A stretch of 23,123 nucleotides of DNA from Schoenoplectus triqueter (GCA_964058805.1 CAXKVV010000809.1:1-23123); one strand, 5' to 3'. Numbered from the stretch's first letter, positions 9,231 through 18,920 are shown. Notes: a model not told the origin generated them from the sequence alone. A program made the numbers and translations.

Positions 9231-9245
9231 GTGTTTAATACTCTA

Positions 9246-9913
9246 GATGGGACCGGGAGGGGCAGTAAATGAATAAAAGGGCATCGGGGCGGTGCAGATA
9301 AACTCGAGCAAATACACGCTAAATAATCGCATCTTGTTTTCGTCAAACACTCAACGATGCCGTAGATCGTTACTTCATATTTTATTTTTTTATTATTAAA
9401 AATATCGGTCTGTTATATTTTGCACGATAAAGCAAAATAGGATTGGTTCGAAACAAAAGAAAATTTAATTTTCCTAAAATTTGTCCATGTTTTATTTCAA
9501 TTGGACAACTTAGATTTCGACAGTTGAATCTAATTTTTTAAATTCTAGCTTTTAGAACTCGTTGTAATATTATTTCTCGAAAAAGGTACTTTCATTCCTA
9601 GTAAAAAGATTATACCAATTTTTACTTCTCTAGTTAAAAGACTCGATGGCAAACATGCTACTTAGCATCCACCTTGACTTCAGAATAAAGAACTAAAGAA
9701 AAACACTACGCATGATATAACAAAAGAAAAGAAATCAAAATTATGTTTTAAAACCTCTTCATAGCAGCAGCATTCCGGAAATATTTACAGACATCTCATT
9801 GAAAACCCCATTACAAAGATCACACCATATTAAAAGCAAAATAACCGAGACAAAAAGTCAAAAACGGCGATAACCATGATTAGTTGATTACATTTCTTAA
9901 GCAAAGCTTAAAC
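9246..9913. other. 3' flank of the kelch F-box gene
   Basis: This stretch lies downstream of the minus-strand gene. No canonical AATAAA occurs on the transcript strand within about 300 nt of the stop; the nearest lie near 9380 and 9495. The 3' end of the transcript cannot be placed from sequence. No other gene is seen. Confidence 0.5.
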
Positions 9914-11017
9914 TTATAGTTGCATGCTACAGATCCCCTGGATGTGTCCCCAAAACTCTGGTGGCATGTCCATTTTCTGCCACATCATCCCCTTGTCGAC
10001 CTCTTCCCTTGCCACATAAGCAACCGGGACACCACCATGACATGCCGAGCCCACAACCGCCAACCTCTGATCCCCTGCATCAGCAAGCCTTGTGGAAACC
10101 CGTGCGTCCTCCGGTACCTCTCCGGTAACTCTCCAGTTGTCACCTTCTCGGACCGTCACATACCGCCCCTCCCTCAGCTTATAGATCCTCCCGTTGAGTG
10201 CCATGCAGGAGTTTGTCGCCTTAACATCTTCATCGAGCCAGTTCTCTTCCACCAGGCCCCATGTCCAACTCAACGGGTCAAACATCTCCACCGACCGCCT
10301 GAACCGACCCTGTTCGGCTGTCACATAACCACTGGCCACCAAAAATTTATCATCCATGAAAATACCCTTGGGTTCATCCCTCTCGACCGACATGTCAGGA
10401 AGAGAGGTCCAGATGTCAGATGACACATCATACGCCATGGCACTCTTAAGTGCGTTTTTGTCATCATCATGGCCTCCAGCAATGAAGACCAAATTCTCAG
10501 ACCCTGCGCAGGCAAAGAAGGATCGGCGAGGGCCTGGGATCGGAGCTCCCGGACGCCATGCACCAGTCATAAAATCGTACACAAATACCCAGTCGGTGGC
10601 AACCCAGGTATCTGGATTCCATCCACCGAGCATGACCAGTTTATGCCCCACCGAAGCCAGCTGGCAAAACAACGGGATGCCAATGGGGAGACCGGGTATC
10701 ATGGGAAGCCGGGCCCATTTTCCAGTGTTGGGGTGGAAGAGCGCTAGGTGATAGGAGATGGGGCCCGAGGCAGTGTAGGATTTGGGGTTGTTCTGCTCAG
10801 AGGCAGGAATCAGAGACGGCTCCGACTGGGACGAGATTACTACAGTCTGGGCTGTGCCTGACGCCTTGCGAAGGGAGTGGAAGGGGTTTGATTCGACTTC
10901 CAGCTTCCATTGGCGGCAGACATGGCGCATCGACGGGAAGGAGTCGTACGGGATGCGGATCAAGCACTCCTGTGCGATCTCGTCAGGGATGCCTGGTATC
11001 AGATTCAGATAGTCCAT
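9914..11017 (-). CDS. Kelch-repeat F-box protein (KFB/KMD family)
   Basis: The protein is an intact, intronless 367-residue F-box adaptor. The F-box covers about residues 6-50 (LIPGIPDEIAQECLIRIP, then VCRQWKLEV). A low-complexity linker runs to about 80. Kelch repeats follow, with diagnostic Gly-Gly pairs at 131-132 and 181-182, a degenerate SG at 229-230, and the paired Trp at 154, 203 and 251. Segments such as PGPRRSFFAC, AGGHDDDKNALKSAMAYDV and LPDMSVERDE are typical of the Arabidopsis KFB01/KFB20/KFB39/KFB50 group, also called KISS ME DEADLY. Those proteins join SCF ubiquitin ligases through SKP1-like subunits. They direct degradation of phenylalanine ammonia-lyase, which limits phenylpropanoid flux, and of type-B response regulators in cytokinin signalling. 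The start is supported by a strong context (A at -3, G at +4) and no upstream ATG in the leader. Family membership is clear; the exact paralogue and target are inferred. Confidence 0.96.
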   Translation of the reverse strand: MDYLNLIPGIPDEIAQECLIRIPYDSFPSMRHVCRQWKLEVESNPFHSLRKASGTAQTVVISSQSEPSLIPASEQNNPKSYTASGPISYHLALFHPNTGKWARLPMIPGLPIGIPLFCQLASVGHKLVMLGGWNPDTWVATDWVFVYDFMTGAWRPGAPIPGPRRSFFACAGSENLVFIAGGHDDDKNALKSAMAYDVSSDIWTSLPDMSVERDEPKGIFMDDKFLVASGYVTAEQGRFRRSVEMFDPLSWTWGLVEENWLDEDVKATNSCMALNGRIYKLREGRYVTVREGDNWRVTGEVPEDARVSTRLADAGDQRLAVVGSACHGGVPVAYVAREEVDKGMMWQKMDMPPEFWGHIQGICSMQL

Positions 11018-11290
11018 CCTCGGTTCAGTTCTAATTTTGGAAAATTCTTGATAAATTTAGATTGGAAAGGGGTGGGATTACTTGGAGGGGAAAGAGAGGG
11101 TCTAATGGAAGGGGATATTTGGGATGGGAAGAGGAAATGAGGTTTCTTATAGGCAAACTGAGAAGGAGAGTGCTAATTTTGGGAATTTCGGTTTTTGAAT
11201 TTGGGAGTGAACTTAAAAGTTGGATGTTGAGAGGAAGTTCAATGGATGAGGAGATTTGGGAAGTTGGGGAGACTGGGGAGGAGGAGGATC
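11018..11290 (-). promoter_or_regulatory. 5' leader of the kelch F-box gene
   Basis: On the transcript strand there is no ATG between the TATA box and the start codon, so no upstream ORF. The part nearest the TATA box (11257-11287) is almost pure pyrimidine on the sense strand, matching a plant Y-patch around the start of transcription. With transcription starting about 30 nt past the TATA box, the leader is about 245 nt. Confidence 0.6.
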
Positions 11291-11300
11291 ATTATATAGT
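11291..11300 (-). promoter_or_regulatory. TATA box of the kelch F-box gene
   Basis: On the minus strand this reads ACTATATAAT, a good plant TATA box. It lies about 275 nt before the ATG and is followed directly by the pyrimidine patch. A CACATG E-box core lies upstream at 11444-11449. Confidence 0.7.
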
Positions 11301-11686
11301 GCTATAATTTAACGGAGAAATCCGAAATGGAATTATGAAATTGAACGTAATGAGCTTCTAATCTCTGTCTAGTTCCATATTGAGTAGTAGTTCGTGTGGC
11401 GAGTTCAATAAATTAAATGTCAGTGCCGTATCAGATAACTCGTCACATGAATTGGTAGATAATGGAGATGAATTGTAAAGGCTCGGATCAAACAACGGAC
11501 GGAGCGGAGGGAATGGCTGCGGGAGTCCACAGAAAAGGAGACTTGGTGGGCCTTTCTAGAGAGGAAAAAAGATCTCTGATGGTTTTTCTCATTTTTCTCC
11601 TTCCTTTCTTTGTATTTTCCTATTTTGTCCTGAAACCCTCTTGAGATATATAAAATGTGATACACTCAAATATATTGTAATATAAT
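11301..11686 (-). promoter_or_regulatory. Upstream region of the kelch F-box gene
   Basis: This is the interval between the TATA box and the Mutator-like insertion. It includes a GC-richer stretch (11475-11560) and ends in A/T-rich DNA. Short ORFs on both strands here (11420-11665 minus, 11462-11644 plus) have no recognisable domain and are taken as chance. Confidence 0.4.
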
Positions 11687-11696
11687 ATATTCCTTG

Positions 11697-12026
11697 CAGT
11701 TTTTATTTTTTTATTAATAATAATTATTATTAAATAAATATTATTAAAAATAAAAGTGAGAACCGTAAAATTTCAAATATACGAATGGTAGTGCGTCACT
11801 GCCAGTGGCGCGTTTCGTCCAAACCCCGTGCAAGTGAGATGGAAATGTGCTGCGTGTTTTGTATATATAAGAAGCAAACGCGCCACTGGTAGTGGCGTGT
11901 TTCATAAAAATAATGAAACGCACCACTGAAAGTGGCGCGCTACCATTCATATATTTAAAATTTTACGGTTCTCACTCTTATTTTTAATAATATTAATTTA
12001 ATAATAATTATTATTACTAAAAACTG
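11697..12026. mobile_element. Mutator-like MITE with 10-bp target duplication
   Basis: The element begins CAGTTTTTA and ends TAAAAACTG. ATATTCCTTG stands on both sides (11687-11696 and 12027-12036), a perfect 10-bp duplication. The inverted arms of about 110 nt each share GTGAGAACCGTAAAATTT and GAATGGTAG; the left arm has about 11 extra bases of T/A-rich sequence. The 330-bp element has no ORF of note. A 9-11-bp duplication with long inverted arms points to Mutator-like elements. It sits about 400 bp upstream of the TATA box of the kelch F-box gene and could affect its expression or methylation. Confidence 0.92.
11791..11942. repeat. Three GCGCCACTG/CAGTGGCGC palindromic units
   Basis: Near-palindromic blocks of the form CGCGCCACTG-nn-AGTGGCGTG occur at about 11791-11815, 11878-11905 and 11917-11942, each able to form a hairpin of about 9 bp per arm. 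They are CpG-rich in an otherwise A/T-rich region. All lie inside the Mutator-like MITE. Confidence 0.85.
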
Positions 12027-12036
12027 ATATTCCTTG

Positions 12037-14221
12037 TTTCCTACAAGTTCAAACTTGAAAAATAAAGCTGCTGATTCACTTACAAACAGTGTGGAATGTG
12101 CTTTTGTGTGTGGGAAAAAAATAACCAGCTCGTTAGGATCAGCATTTAATTTGTTTTAAAATATAAGATATTTAAGCAAAAATAAAATTACTAATTGCTG
12201 GCAATGTCAGAAATTAGTCGTGATGAATGTATACAGATTATCAGTCGTGATTTAACGTTGAACTATTCGGAATAATTCTTAGGCCAGCATCAAACTGCAG
12301 TTTTGTATTTGCATTTTTCAGTTGAATTTTATTTTACTCAATTTTTTTACTTTTTTTATTTTTATGATGTTAATGTAAAAGAAGCTGTAAAATTATGTCA
12401 AAATTTTAGTTTGAAATATTCTCAAGTTTTGCAAATCTGTTAAAGAACCTTTCAATTTTATAGGAAGTCCTGTCTTATATATCATGTGTGTACATAAACA
12501 ATTTAATAGATCTATGTTGTTAATTTGAGTCGTATAAAATAAATTTCATGTATATTTGGGTCCACATTTTGTTTTTGGTTGAAAAATTCTCCTTTTATTG
12601 GAAGATTTTTCTTATTTATTGCGTGTATATACATCAAGTTCAATTTTATTATTATATATTGTAACCAAAAAAGTTATCATGTTATTTACATTGAGAACAT
12701 ATCTATTCTTCTGTAACGCAAATTTGTAATAAATTTGGGTTAGACGTTCTACATTCTCTTTTCCCCCTTTTCGGTATATGTTATATGTGGTTAGTTTTCT
12801 TGATTTGTCGTATTTGTAGGAAGCGTTATATATCAATGTTTTTATCACAGTTGTAGCGCACATATTCGTTTCGGTTAAAGTGTTCATCGTTTATTCTAGA
12901 AGCAATTGCTTTTAATAATACCTCCGAGGAAGAAGGGGTAATTTGTCATAGTAACGCATATATCTCAAAATGTATGTGATATGCAATTTGTTCAGTAATT
13001 TGTCGCTCTCTTAAAGTGATATATTATCTAATTCGTCCATATGCATTACAGTTAAAGTGCTAGTAATCATTCAATAATTTTTTTATGACATCTGTATTGA
13101 ACAAGCTGGGAGTGACACCTAATAACACAATAATTTGATTTTTGAAGATATGTCAATTCTCTAGTATATATGTTTAGTCGCATACTCGAATGTGAATCAA
13201 TTGACAATAGTTAATTTAGTTAGCTGACAATAATTTTAAATAAATTGACACAATTGAAACAAGAATATAGACATTCTTTATGATTGGTTTTCTAATATAT
13301 GGCGATCTAAATCTCATTTACTATTTCATAAAAAAATTAAAATTGCATTGACTCCTCAATATTCCAAAAATTTATCTTATAATAGAATATCAAAAGTGAT
13401 TTAAGTTGTCTGACTTTTGAAACGCAATCACGCCTATAATTTTAAGAATATATTTATATATTTTTTATATTTTAAAACTTTTTTTCAAATTTACTTGAAA
13501 AGTTATTGTTACCAATGGTCGTCACTTGTTATATTTGTATGTGTTTGTATCAACGTTGTAAAAAATGACTGCTAGGACTGATTTAGTTGATCGATTAATC
13601 ATAATCAATTGGCTAATTATTTTTTCCAGACTACATATTATTATGAATTCAAATCATAAAAAAACTTTTAAACTCTAATTTTAATAATTAAAACTTTATA
13701 TAAATTAATAATTTTAATTATTTACTTAGTCAGACATTCGTAAGATTATATTTTTTTTTTCAAAATGTCTGAAATACAATGAATTCAATAATTTAATTTA
13801 TATTTATAATTTCTAAAATAAAACTAACAAACAAAAATATTATCAAGTGTCTAAATAATTATTTTTTGTTGGAATTATTAATATTTTCATATATTAAAAT
13901 ATGAACGCTAAATTATCTATAAAAATTAATTAATCGACTACATAATGATTAATTACTTGATGTTGCCCCATTGTTCATTAAGCGCATTCCATTCTTTACA
14001 ACTCTGTTATGCATACATTGTTACTATGGAGCTTTGTACTTGTAATTCCATGATAATTTTTAATTTCATATTTAATTATAAACTAGTATCATTTTCATAA
14101 TCATCTAATTATTACCATTATTATTATTATCATTATCATTACTTATATATATAATTGTTATCTTATTTATTATTATTGTTGTGCGGGTGATTCGTATATA
14201 ATATTTTTATATAGTATAAAT
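12037..14221. other. Long A/T-rich gene-free stretch
   Basis: I found no protein domain, RNA gene or full transposon in these 2.2 kb. The longest minus ORF (12612-12887) would encode a Tyr/Asn/Lys-rich peptide without recognisable features. Low-complexity ATT/CATT runs lie at 14100-14180. Some weak inverted similarity exists between about 13580-13620 and 13925-13955 (ATTAATCATAATCAATT versus ATTAATTAATCGACTACA), but it is not enough to call an element. Confidence 0.5.
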
Positions 14222-14755
14222 TAGGGTCAATTTCGCCTTTAGTCACTTCAGTTTGATTTGTCCCTCCATAATCATCAAACCTTTCTATTTGTCTAAATTG
14301 AGTCACTCTATAAGTTTCCATCCAAAATATCAACAAAATTGATACGATTGTCTATTTAAACATCACTTATTATCTTTTAAAAATATGTTTCATCATATAA
14401 TTTTTTTCTCTCTCTCTCCTTCTTTGCCTTTCCGCTAATTATTTTTAATTAAAGAGATTTGTTGTTAATAATTAACAATTTATTCTTTAAGAGGTAGATG
14501 ATACTTAAAAATTAAGATCATGGCATCTCAAAGACTCTATTAATTTGTGATTCTTAGCTAATGCTTGTTGAAATAATATGTTAATGAACTACAATATTAT
14601 ATTTCAATAGGGCATGCTTTCGATTAAAAATTAAACAAAATGACTTGATTAGAACAAAATAAAAAGTTTAGTGACTATAAAGGAAGAAATCAAACTTCAG
14701 CGACCAAATTATGACAAAAAACAAAGTTGAGTATTCTCCGATGAAATTTGCCCTA
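14222..14755. mobile_element. Fold-back element with TAGGGYMAATTTC ends
   Basis: The left end reads TAGGGTCAATTTC and the right end, reversed, TAGGGCAAATTTC. The arms continue with related blocks (TTAGTCACTTCAGTTTGATTT on the left, GTCGCTGAAGTTTGATTTCTT reversed from the right, displaced by about 35 bases). The middle holds a TCTCTCTC tract and A/T-rich sequence, but no ORF. No target duplication was clear, so the superfamily is undecided. Confidence 0.6.
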
Positions 14756-15412
14756 GAAATTAATTAGAAACTTATGACAACATTAATTTATGCGATTTAA
14801 TTTATATTATTTTATAGATTATGGAATTGTTTATTATAATTTTTATTATTTCCTGTACTATGTATATGGTTTCTTTAAAGTAATAATGTTTTTTTAATAT
14901 TTTTTGATTAAATTACATAAGTTACAAGTTATAGGTTAATCACATTTGTTACCGTTATTTTTGACAAATAAGGACAAATACGATTAAAATTAAGTTTAAC
15001 TGGACAGAAATAAATACTTATAGAATTAATATTGAAATGTTACGAATATGAAAAATAAATACTCATTCGATACCAACGATTCTTCGTTTTTTTATTTTGT
15101 TATGTGAAATTCATTCTTGTTTTCTGTTTGAAAGGAAAAAGATGAATAGCGAGGAAACAAATCCCGGGAAAACTGGCTATCATATTGCGGCTTTTGTCAC
15201 ATCTTGTTTTCCCGGGAAAACTGGGGAACTGGCTGTGGTTCCGGAAAAGCTGGGTTTCTTTCTCCTACGCTCTGACTCACCCATCCATCCCCCGTTACGT
15301 TGCGGGACGTCTTTCTAATTAGAAAACAAAAATCAATCACTTCAGATTAACTGTTTGAGAGTGGGATCCAATTGCCGACCAATCAAAATTATGGATTTTG
15401 ATTTTTCAATCC

Positions 15413-15423
15413 TATATAAAAAC
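15413..15423 (+). promoter_or_regulatory. TATA box of the orphan promoter
   Basis: CTATATAAAAA, preceded by CCAAT motifs about 30-45 bp upstream. Transcription would start near 15450. Confidence 0.5.
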
Positions 15424-15656
15424 GGAGAAGATAAAGCTATGCATGCGGCGTGGGCTGGGGCGATAGTGAGGATGGGATGACAGAAAGTGGGGGCGGCATT
15501 AATAAGCAGCAGCTGCTTTACGCGTGTCAGCGGAGATAATTCTAGGGATGGTCCGTGGTTTGTCTCCACTCTCCATCCGTTGGCCGCTGCGTTTTGTTTA
15601 GATTTCAGAGAGACAAATCGGTATTAAATAACGCGCGTCACCACGCTGCAGCTCTT

Positions 15657-15680
15657 CCCCCCCCCCTCTCTCTCTCTCTC
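15657..15680. repeat. C-run followed by (CT)n microsatellite
   Basis: A C-run passes into CTCTCTCTCTCTCT. Such tracts are frequent in plant 5' leaders, in line with the promoter-like sequence upstream. Confidence 0.85.
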
Positions 15681-15691
15681 ATCTTCTTCAG

Positions 15692-15750
15692 ATGGGTGAA
15701 AAAATCGAGGATCTCTGATTTTCCATGGGTGAAAAAATGGGGACCTCTGA
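15692..15750 (+). repeat. Duplicated start-codon block, period 33
   Basis: ATGGGTGAAAAAAT occurs at 15692 and again at 15725, each followed by a similar GRGGAYCTCTGA. The first copy gives MGEKIEDL and a stop; the second gives MGEKMGTSEMHQSAR and a stop. These are either the broken 5' end of a former gene or two tandem short upstream ORFs in a leader. Confidence 0.7.
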
Positions 15751-15751
15751 A

Positions 15752-16229
15752 ATGCATCAATCAGCGCGTTAAAGGAACTGCACCCCAGAGAGACTCCGAA
15801 GATTTTTTTTTTAAAATAATTTAATAAAAAAAATTGGGATTTTGGTACGATCCGGTTTTGCGTGATAAACTTGGCATGAATTTGCAACTCGGGTTTATAT
15901 ATATATTTTTTAAATTTCTGTTAATTTAGCTAAAGTTATTTATTATGAATAAAATAAAGCATTAATTGATTGTATATTAAAATAAAATAGTATAGATATA
16001 TTATTTTATTACATATTTTTATTTATTTGATGATCTAAAAAATTATTATGTTTTATTATTTGAAAGTTTTGTAAGAAATTAATGCCAAAACATAAATAAG
16101 AAAAAATAAAATTTTAAATCATAAACGAAGAAAAAATAAAGTATAGTCTTGCGAATAAAATAAATATATTAACTATAATTTGTTGAAAAAAATACATCAA
16201 CGCCTACGAAACATCCCCTAATGAGAGAC
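15752..16229. other. A/T-rich intergenic DNA
   Basis: After the promoter-like region, the sequence turns A/T-rich with poly-T and poly-A tracts and no reading frame of note. I see no exon with recognisable protein similarity. Confidence 0.5.
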
Positions 16230-18130
16230 GGGATGTATGTGTTTCTTGGTCGGATTTCACGGCGAGAGCACTGGTGCTTGCGTCTCGTGCACTAAGGGTG
16301 GACAGACCACGAGTATCAGAGGTCCTAACACCCGGATCGAGGGTCATCTAATTCATCAGCTGAGAGTACGACATGGAATCTCCCTGAAATTAGTCGAACT
16401 CATCAATTGTCGGCTCCGGCGCCGGGTTAGGTGGGCCATGAGTCAGACGGTTAGCAACAGAGATATCAATATTCTTAGGATCCGTCCGAATACCTGTACA
16501 AGTAAATTACACACATTTAAATTAATTAAATTGACTAAAATCAATTAAATTAAAAAAATACCTATAAATTAAAATGGAAAAAATAAATATTGACTTATGA
16601 AAGTAAGTATCGCTGTGAAAATATGAGGATGTCATAAATCACCCATTAATTGTTTAATCTGACGCAATTCATGTTTGCTGAACCATGAATGCTCGGGCAT
16701 CGTAAGCCAACCAATGGCGGTGGCTATATTCTTCACTAAATGGAACATTTGCACATATATTTGTTTATTCCAAGTTAAGTAAAGAGTTTAAGTAAGAATA
16801 AATAGTTTGATTAAATGGTATGAATATGGTACGTACGCCAACTCATCCACATGCTTCTCAGGGTGCGGTAATGACTGGCTCAAATGCTCTTCAGTGTTCA
16901 TTCTGTACCAGATTACAGTCATCATCTTTTTGTAATAATACCCCATGTACGTATAGTGCTGGTCAAAGTCGTACGGTCGCGACTCCATGGTACACCCAAG
17001 GCAACTCATCGTGAAAAGGCAATGTATGGCGTCCAATTAACGTTTTCATCCCACAAATTCTCAAAATGATCCTAAAAATATCTGGGTCCTCCTTGTCGCA
17101 TGGTGTACTTGAACAAGTGTCTTGTTAGCCATTTTACATCGTACGAAGACCGCAATCGAGGATCAAGACTATCTAGTGGAGGCTCCTCAGTTCTACACCT
17201 ACACCATCAACAAAATATGAAAAATAAATATAATTATCTCAATTGAGATGAGTGATATAGATTTACCTCGATCTCCCGATCGGAAGTCGTGTCCACGATC
17301 ACATCTGAAGTAGAAGCAAAGGACCGACTGTTCAATCTGTTGGCTCGAGACATGGCCGAGAAAAGTTGAAGTACAAGCAAAAGAGAACTGTCTGCGTGCA
17401 GTCATAGTCGTCATCTGATACGTTTAGCATGTTGTCAAGAAATGTCAAGTACATCGCCGACACTGAGTCTGCATTGTTGTTCAGGAACATCACAAATCCA
17501 AATAAATTCAAACAAAATATTTGTGTGTACCTATAAAAAAATTAGATCAAACATATAATAAATTCATGAACAGAGTAAAATTTATAGTAAAAATTATACC
17601 GTCGGACGATCTCGTCATCGGAGTAGGCAGACAACTCTTTAAAATGCTTCCGCAAAAGAACCGGATACTAAATGTTGAGAACTGAATGCACTCATTCTCT
17701 TTCCCCTGTTCTTTATCAAAAATGACCACATATTATCAGTGATATCGTCATAACTATATGGATCGTTATCCAACCCAAGAAGCATTTTCATCATCAGTCA
17801 CCACTATTATTGGTTTTTCTGTATTTTTCTTATTTGAAAATTAGATTAGTAAAGTTCAAAAATAAAATATAAAATAACATATTAAAAATTTAAAATAGCT
17901 TTGATAGGCAATACTCATAGACAACACACGTCCTCCAATGTCACCGTCATCTCACCGACTGGTAGATGAAATATCAAAGTCTCTGATCGTCACCTCTCGA
18001 CAAGCGCTGTCAGGAGTTATTTATCTAACTGAAAATCATCTATGATCGCTATCTGGTAGAGATCGAGTTGATACAAATATGGATCTATCTGCGCGTTGTA
18101 TGATATTTTCGACGATATGCGTACAAACGG
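16230..18130 (-). pseudogene. Plant mobile domain (MAIN-like) pseudogene
   Basis: On the minus strand, conserved blocks of the plant mobile domain (PF10536; MAIN/MAIL1 and 'phosphatase 7 long form homolog' proteins) appear in order. They are: DPYLYQLDLYQ and FQLDK (18093-18017); TALVER then FHLPVGEMTVTLEDV (about 18013-17927); HFKELSAYSDDEIVRRYN (about 17650-17590); ADSVSAMYLTFLD (about 17470-17430); GPLLLLQM then SWTRLPIGR (17330-17268); and YDVKWLTRHLFKYTMRQGG (17150-17090), then FENLWDENVNWTPY. Stops interrupt it at 18017, 17990, 17915, 17332, 17299 and 17072, with frameshifts. One splice donor (AG/GTAAAT at about 17266) is still visible. Two stops replace the conserved Trp of ERWRPET and LQMWSW. 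Such genes are host genes or cargo of Mutator-like and LTR elements. The family is clear; the ends are approximate. Confidence 0.88.
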
Positions 18131-18660
18131 AGAGTGCTATGTGACTGCACAAAATTAGTTGCTACATATGATATGATAAAATTAATTATAAGGTATATTT
18201 TTTCACATTATATTATTAAAAATACTTATACCAATTTTGACCTTCTGTGACCTATGTTCATTTTTGGGTACGACAAGCAGTTGCAGATACTCTATTTTTC
18301 ACTATAATTATTGAAAATATTTGCTAAAATTATAATTAAGTTATAATTTGGGAAAATTAAACTAATTATAAAATTAGTATAATTTGATGCAATTTGATAC
18401 AATTTCATCAAATTTGATGCCAGGATACTCATACCATTTTTCAAACTCGGTTCTGGCTCCGCTGGGTAAAATCCAGGATACTCATACCACTTTGTGATTT
18501 TTTTTATTATTTTCTTTAATAAAAAATAATCTAGAGACTCGATCTCGATTTTGACGAATACTACTAAATAACTATATTAACTCAGATCGTTGGATGCTTA
18601 ATTTTCAAGTAGAGGCCGAACCGAAACCTAGCCGTCAGATTGAGAAAAAAATGAATTCAT
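18131..18660. other. Flank of the PMD pseudogene
   Basis: A/T-rich sequence. CCAGGATACTCATACCA occurs at about 18421-18437 and again at 18473-18489. On the minus strand each copy encodes KWYEYPG in one frame or another, so it may be a decayed upstream exon, but I cannot link it to the PMD gene. Confidence 0.35.
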
Positions 18661-18689
18661 TTGATGGGGTGCCCATCATCTGTTAGTGA

Positions 18690-18850
18690 ATCTCTTTCTT
18701 TTTTTTTTACTTCGTATTTTCACCTCCTTATTCTTTTACCACTCATCTATTTCACTAACCGACTATCTCCTCTCATGCACCTCATCTATTTCACCCACTA
18801 CTTACCTCATCTTATCTATCACCTTTCGACCTTGATCTTACCTTTAGATC
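18690..18850. repeat. Pyrimidine-rich tract with CTCATCTATTTCAC repeats
   Basis: A T/C-biased stretch in which CTCATCTATTTCAC occurs twice (about 18743 and 18780), with related TCATCTTATCTATCACC after it. No coding signal. Confidence 0.6.
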
Positions 18851-18920
18851 TTCATTTTATTGGGATGACAAAGTGCAGGTCGAATTGATGAGAAGGATAA
18901 CTCCAACTAAAACTGTTATG

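Larger units (their letters stand above)
8389..9245. mobile_element. hAT-like element with GGACCG arrays
   Basis: The ends are inverted: TAGAGTATTGAA on the left, and TAGAGTATTAAAC when the right end is reversed. GATGGGA flanks both sides (8382-8388 and 9246-9252); allowing one mismatch gives an 8-bp duplication (GATGGGAT and GATGGGAC). Inside each end lies a GC-rich subterminal array of GGACCG/GGACCGTG units (about 8400-8650 and 9064-9230). The middle is extremely A/T-rich, with an 89-bp tandem duplication. Short TIRs, about 8-bp target sites and dense subterminal repeats fit hAT. No transposase is present. Confidence 0.8.
15160..15700 (+). promoter_or_regulatory. Orphan promoter with E2F-like sites
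   Basis: TTTTCCCGGGAAAA (15207-15220) is a perfect palindrome holding TTTCCCGG on both strands, which fits the E2F/DP consensus. A second CCCGGGAAAACTGG lies at 15163-15176 and a weaker CCGGAAAAGCTGG at 15241-15253. CCAAT motifs lie near 15369 and 15380, and CTATATAAAAA, a good TATA box, at 15413-15423. A leader-like stretch ends in a (CT)n run at about 15658-15680. An ATG follows at 15692 but reaches a stop after eight codons, and no gene is recognisable downstream. Confidence 0.5.

Noticed and set aside
9047..9346. ORFs on both strands over the right GGACCG array
   Set aside because: Same cause as for the left array. They also cross the right end of the element at 9245.
9440..9460. B-box-like GGTTCGAAAC, possible tRNA or SINE
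   Set aside because: No A box at a suitable distance, no cloverleaf and no poly-A tail. A single box is not enough.
9920..11140. Overlapping ORFs on the plus strand and in another minus frame
   Set aside because: Shadows of the kelch F-box gene. None has a domain, and the true frame has full family similarity.
11744..11950. 68-codon minus-strand ORF in the Mutator-like MITE
   Set aside because: It runs across both inverted arms of a non-coding element and has no transposase similarity.
13560..13960. Possible further fold-back element
   Set aside because: Only short A/T-rich matches pair, with no defined ends or flanking duplication.
16237..17069. Plus-strand ORFs opposite the PMD pseudogene
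   Set aside because: Antisense to recognisable PMD exons, with no domain of their own.
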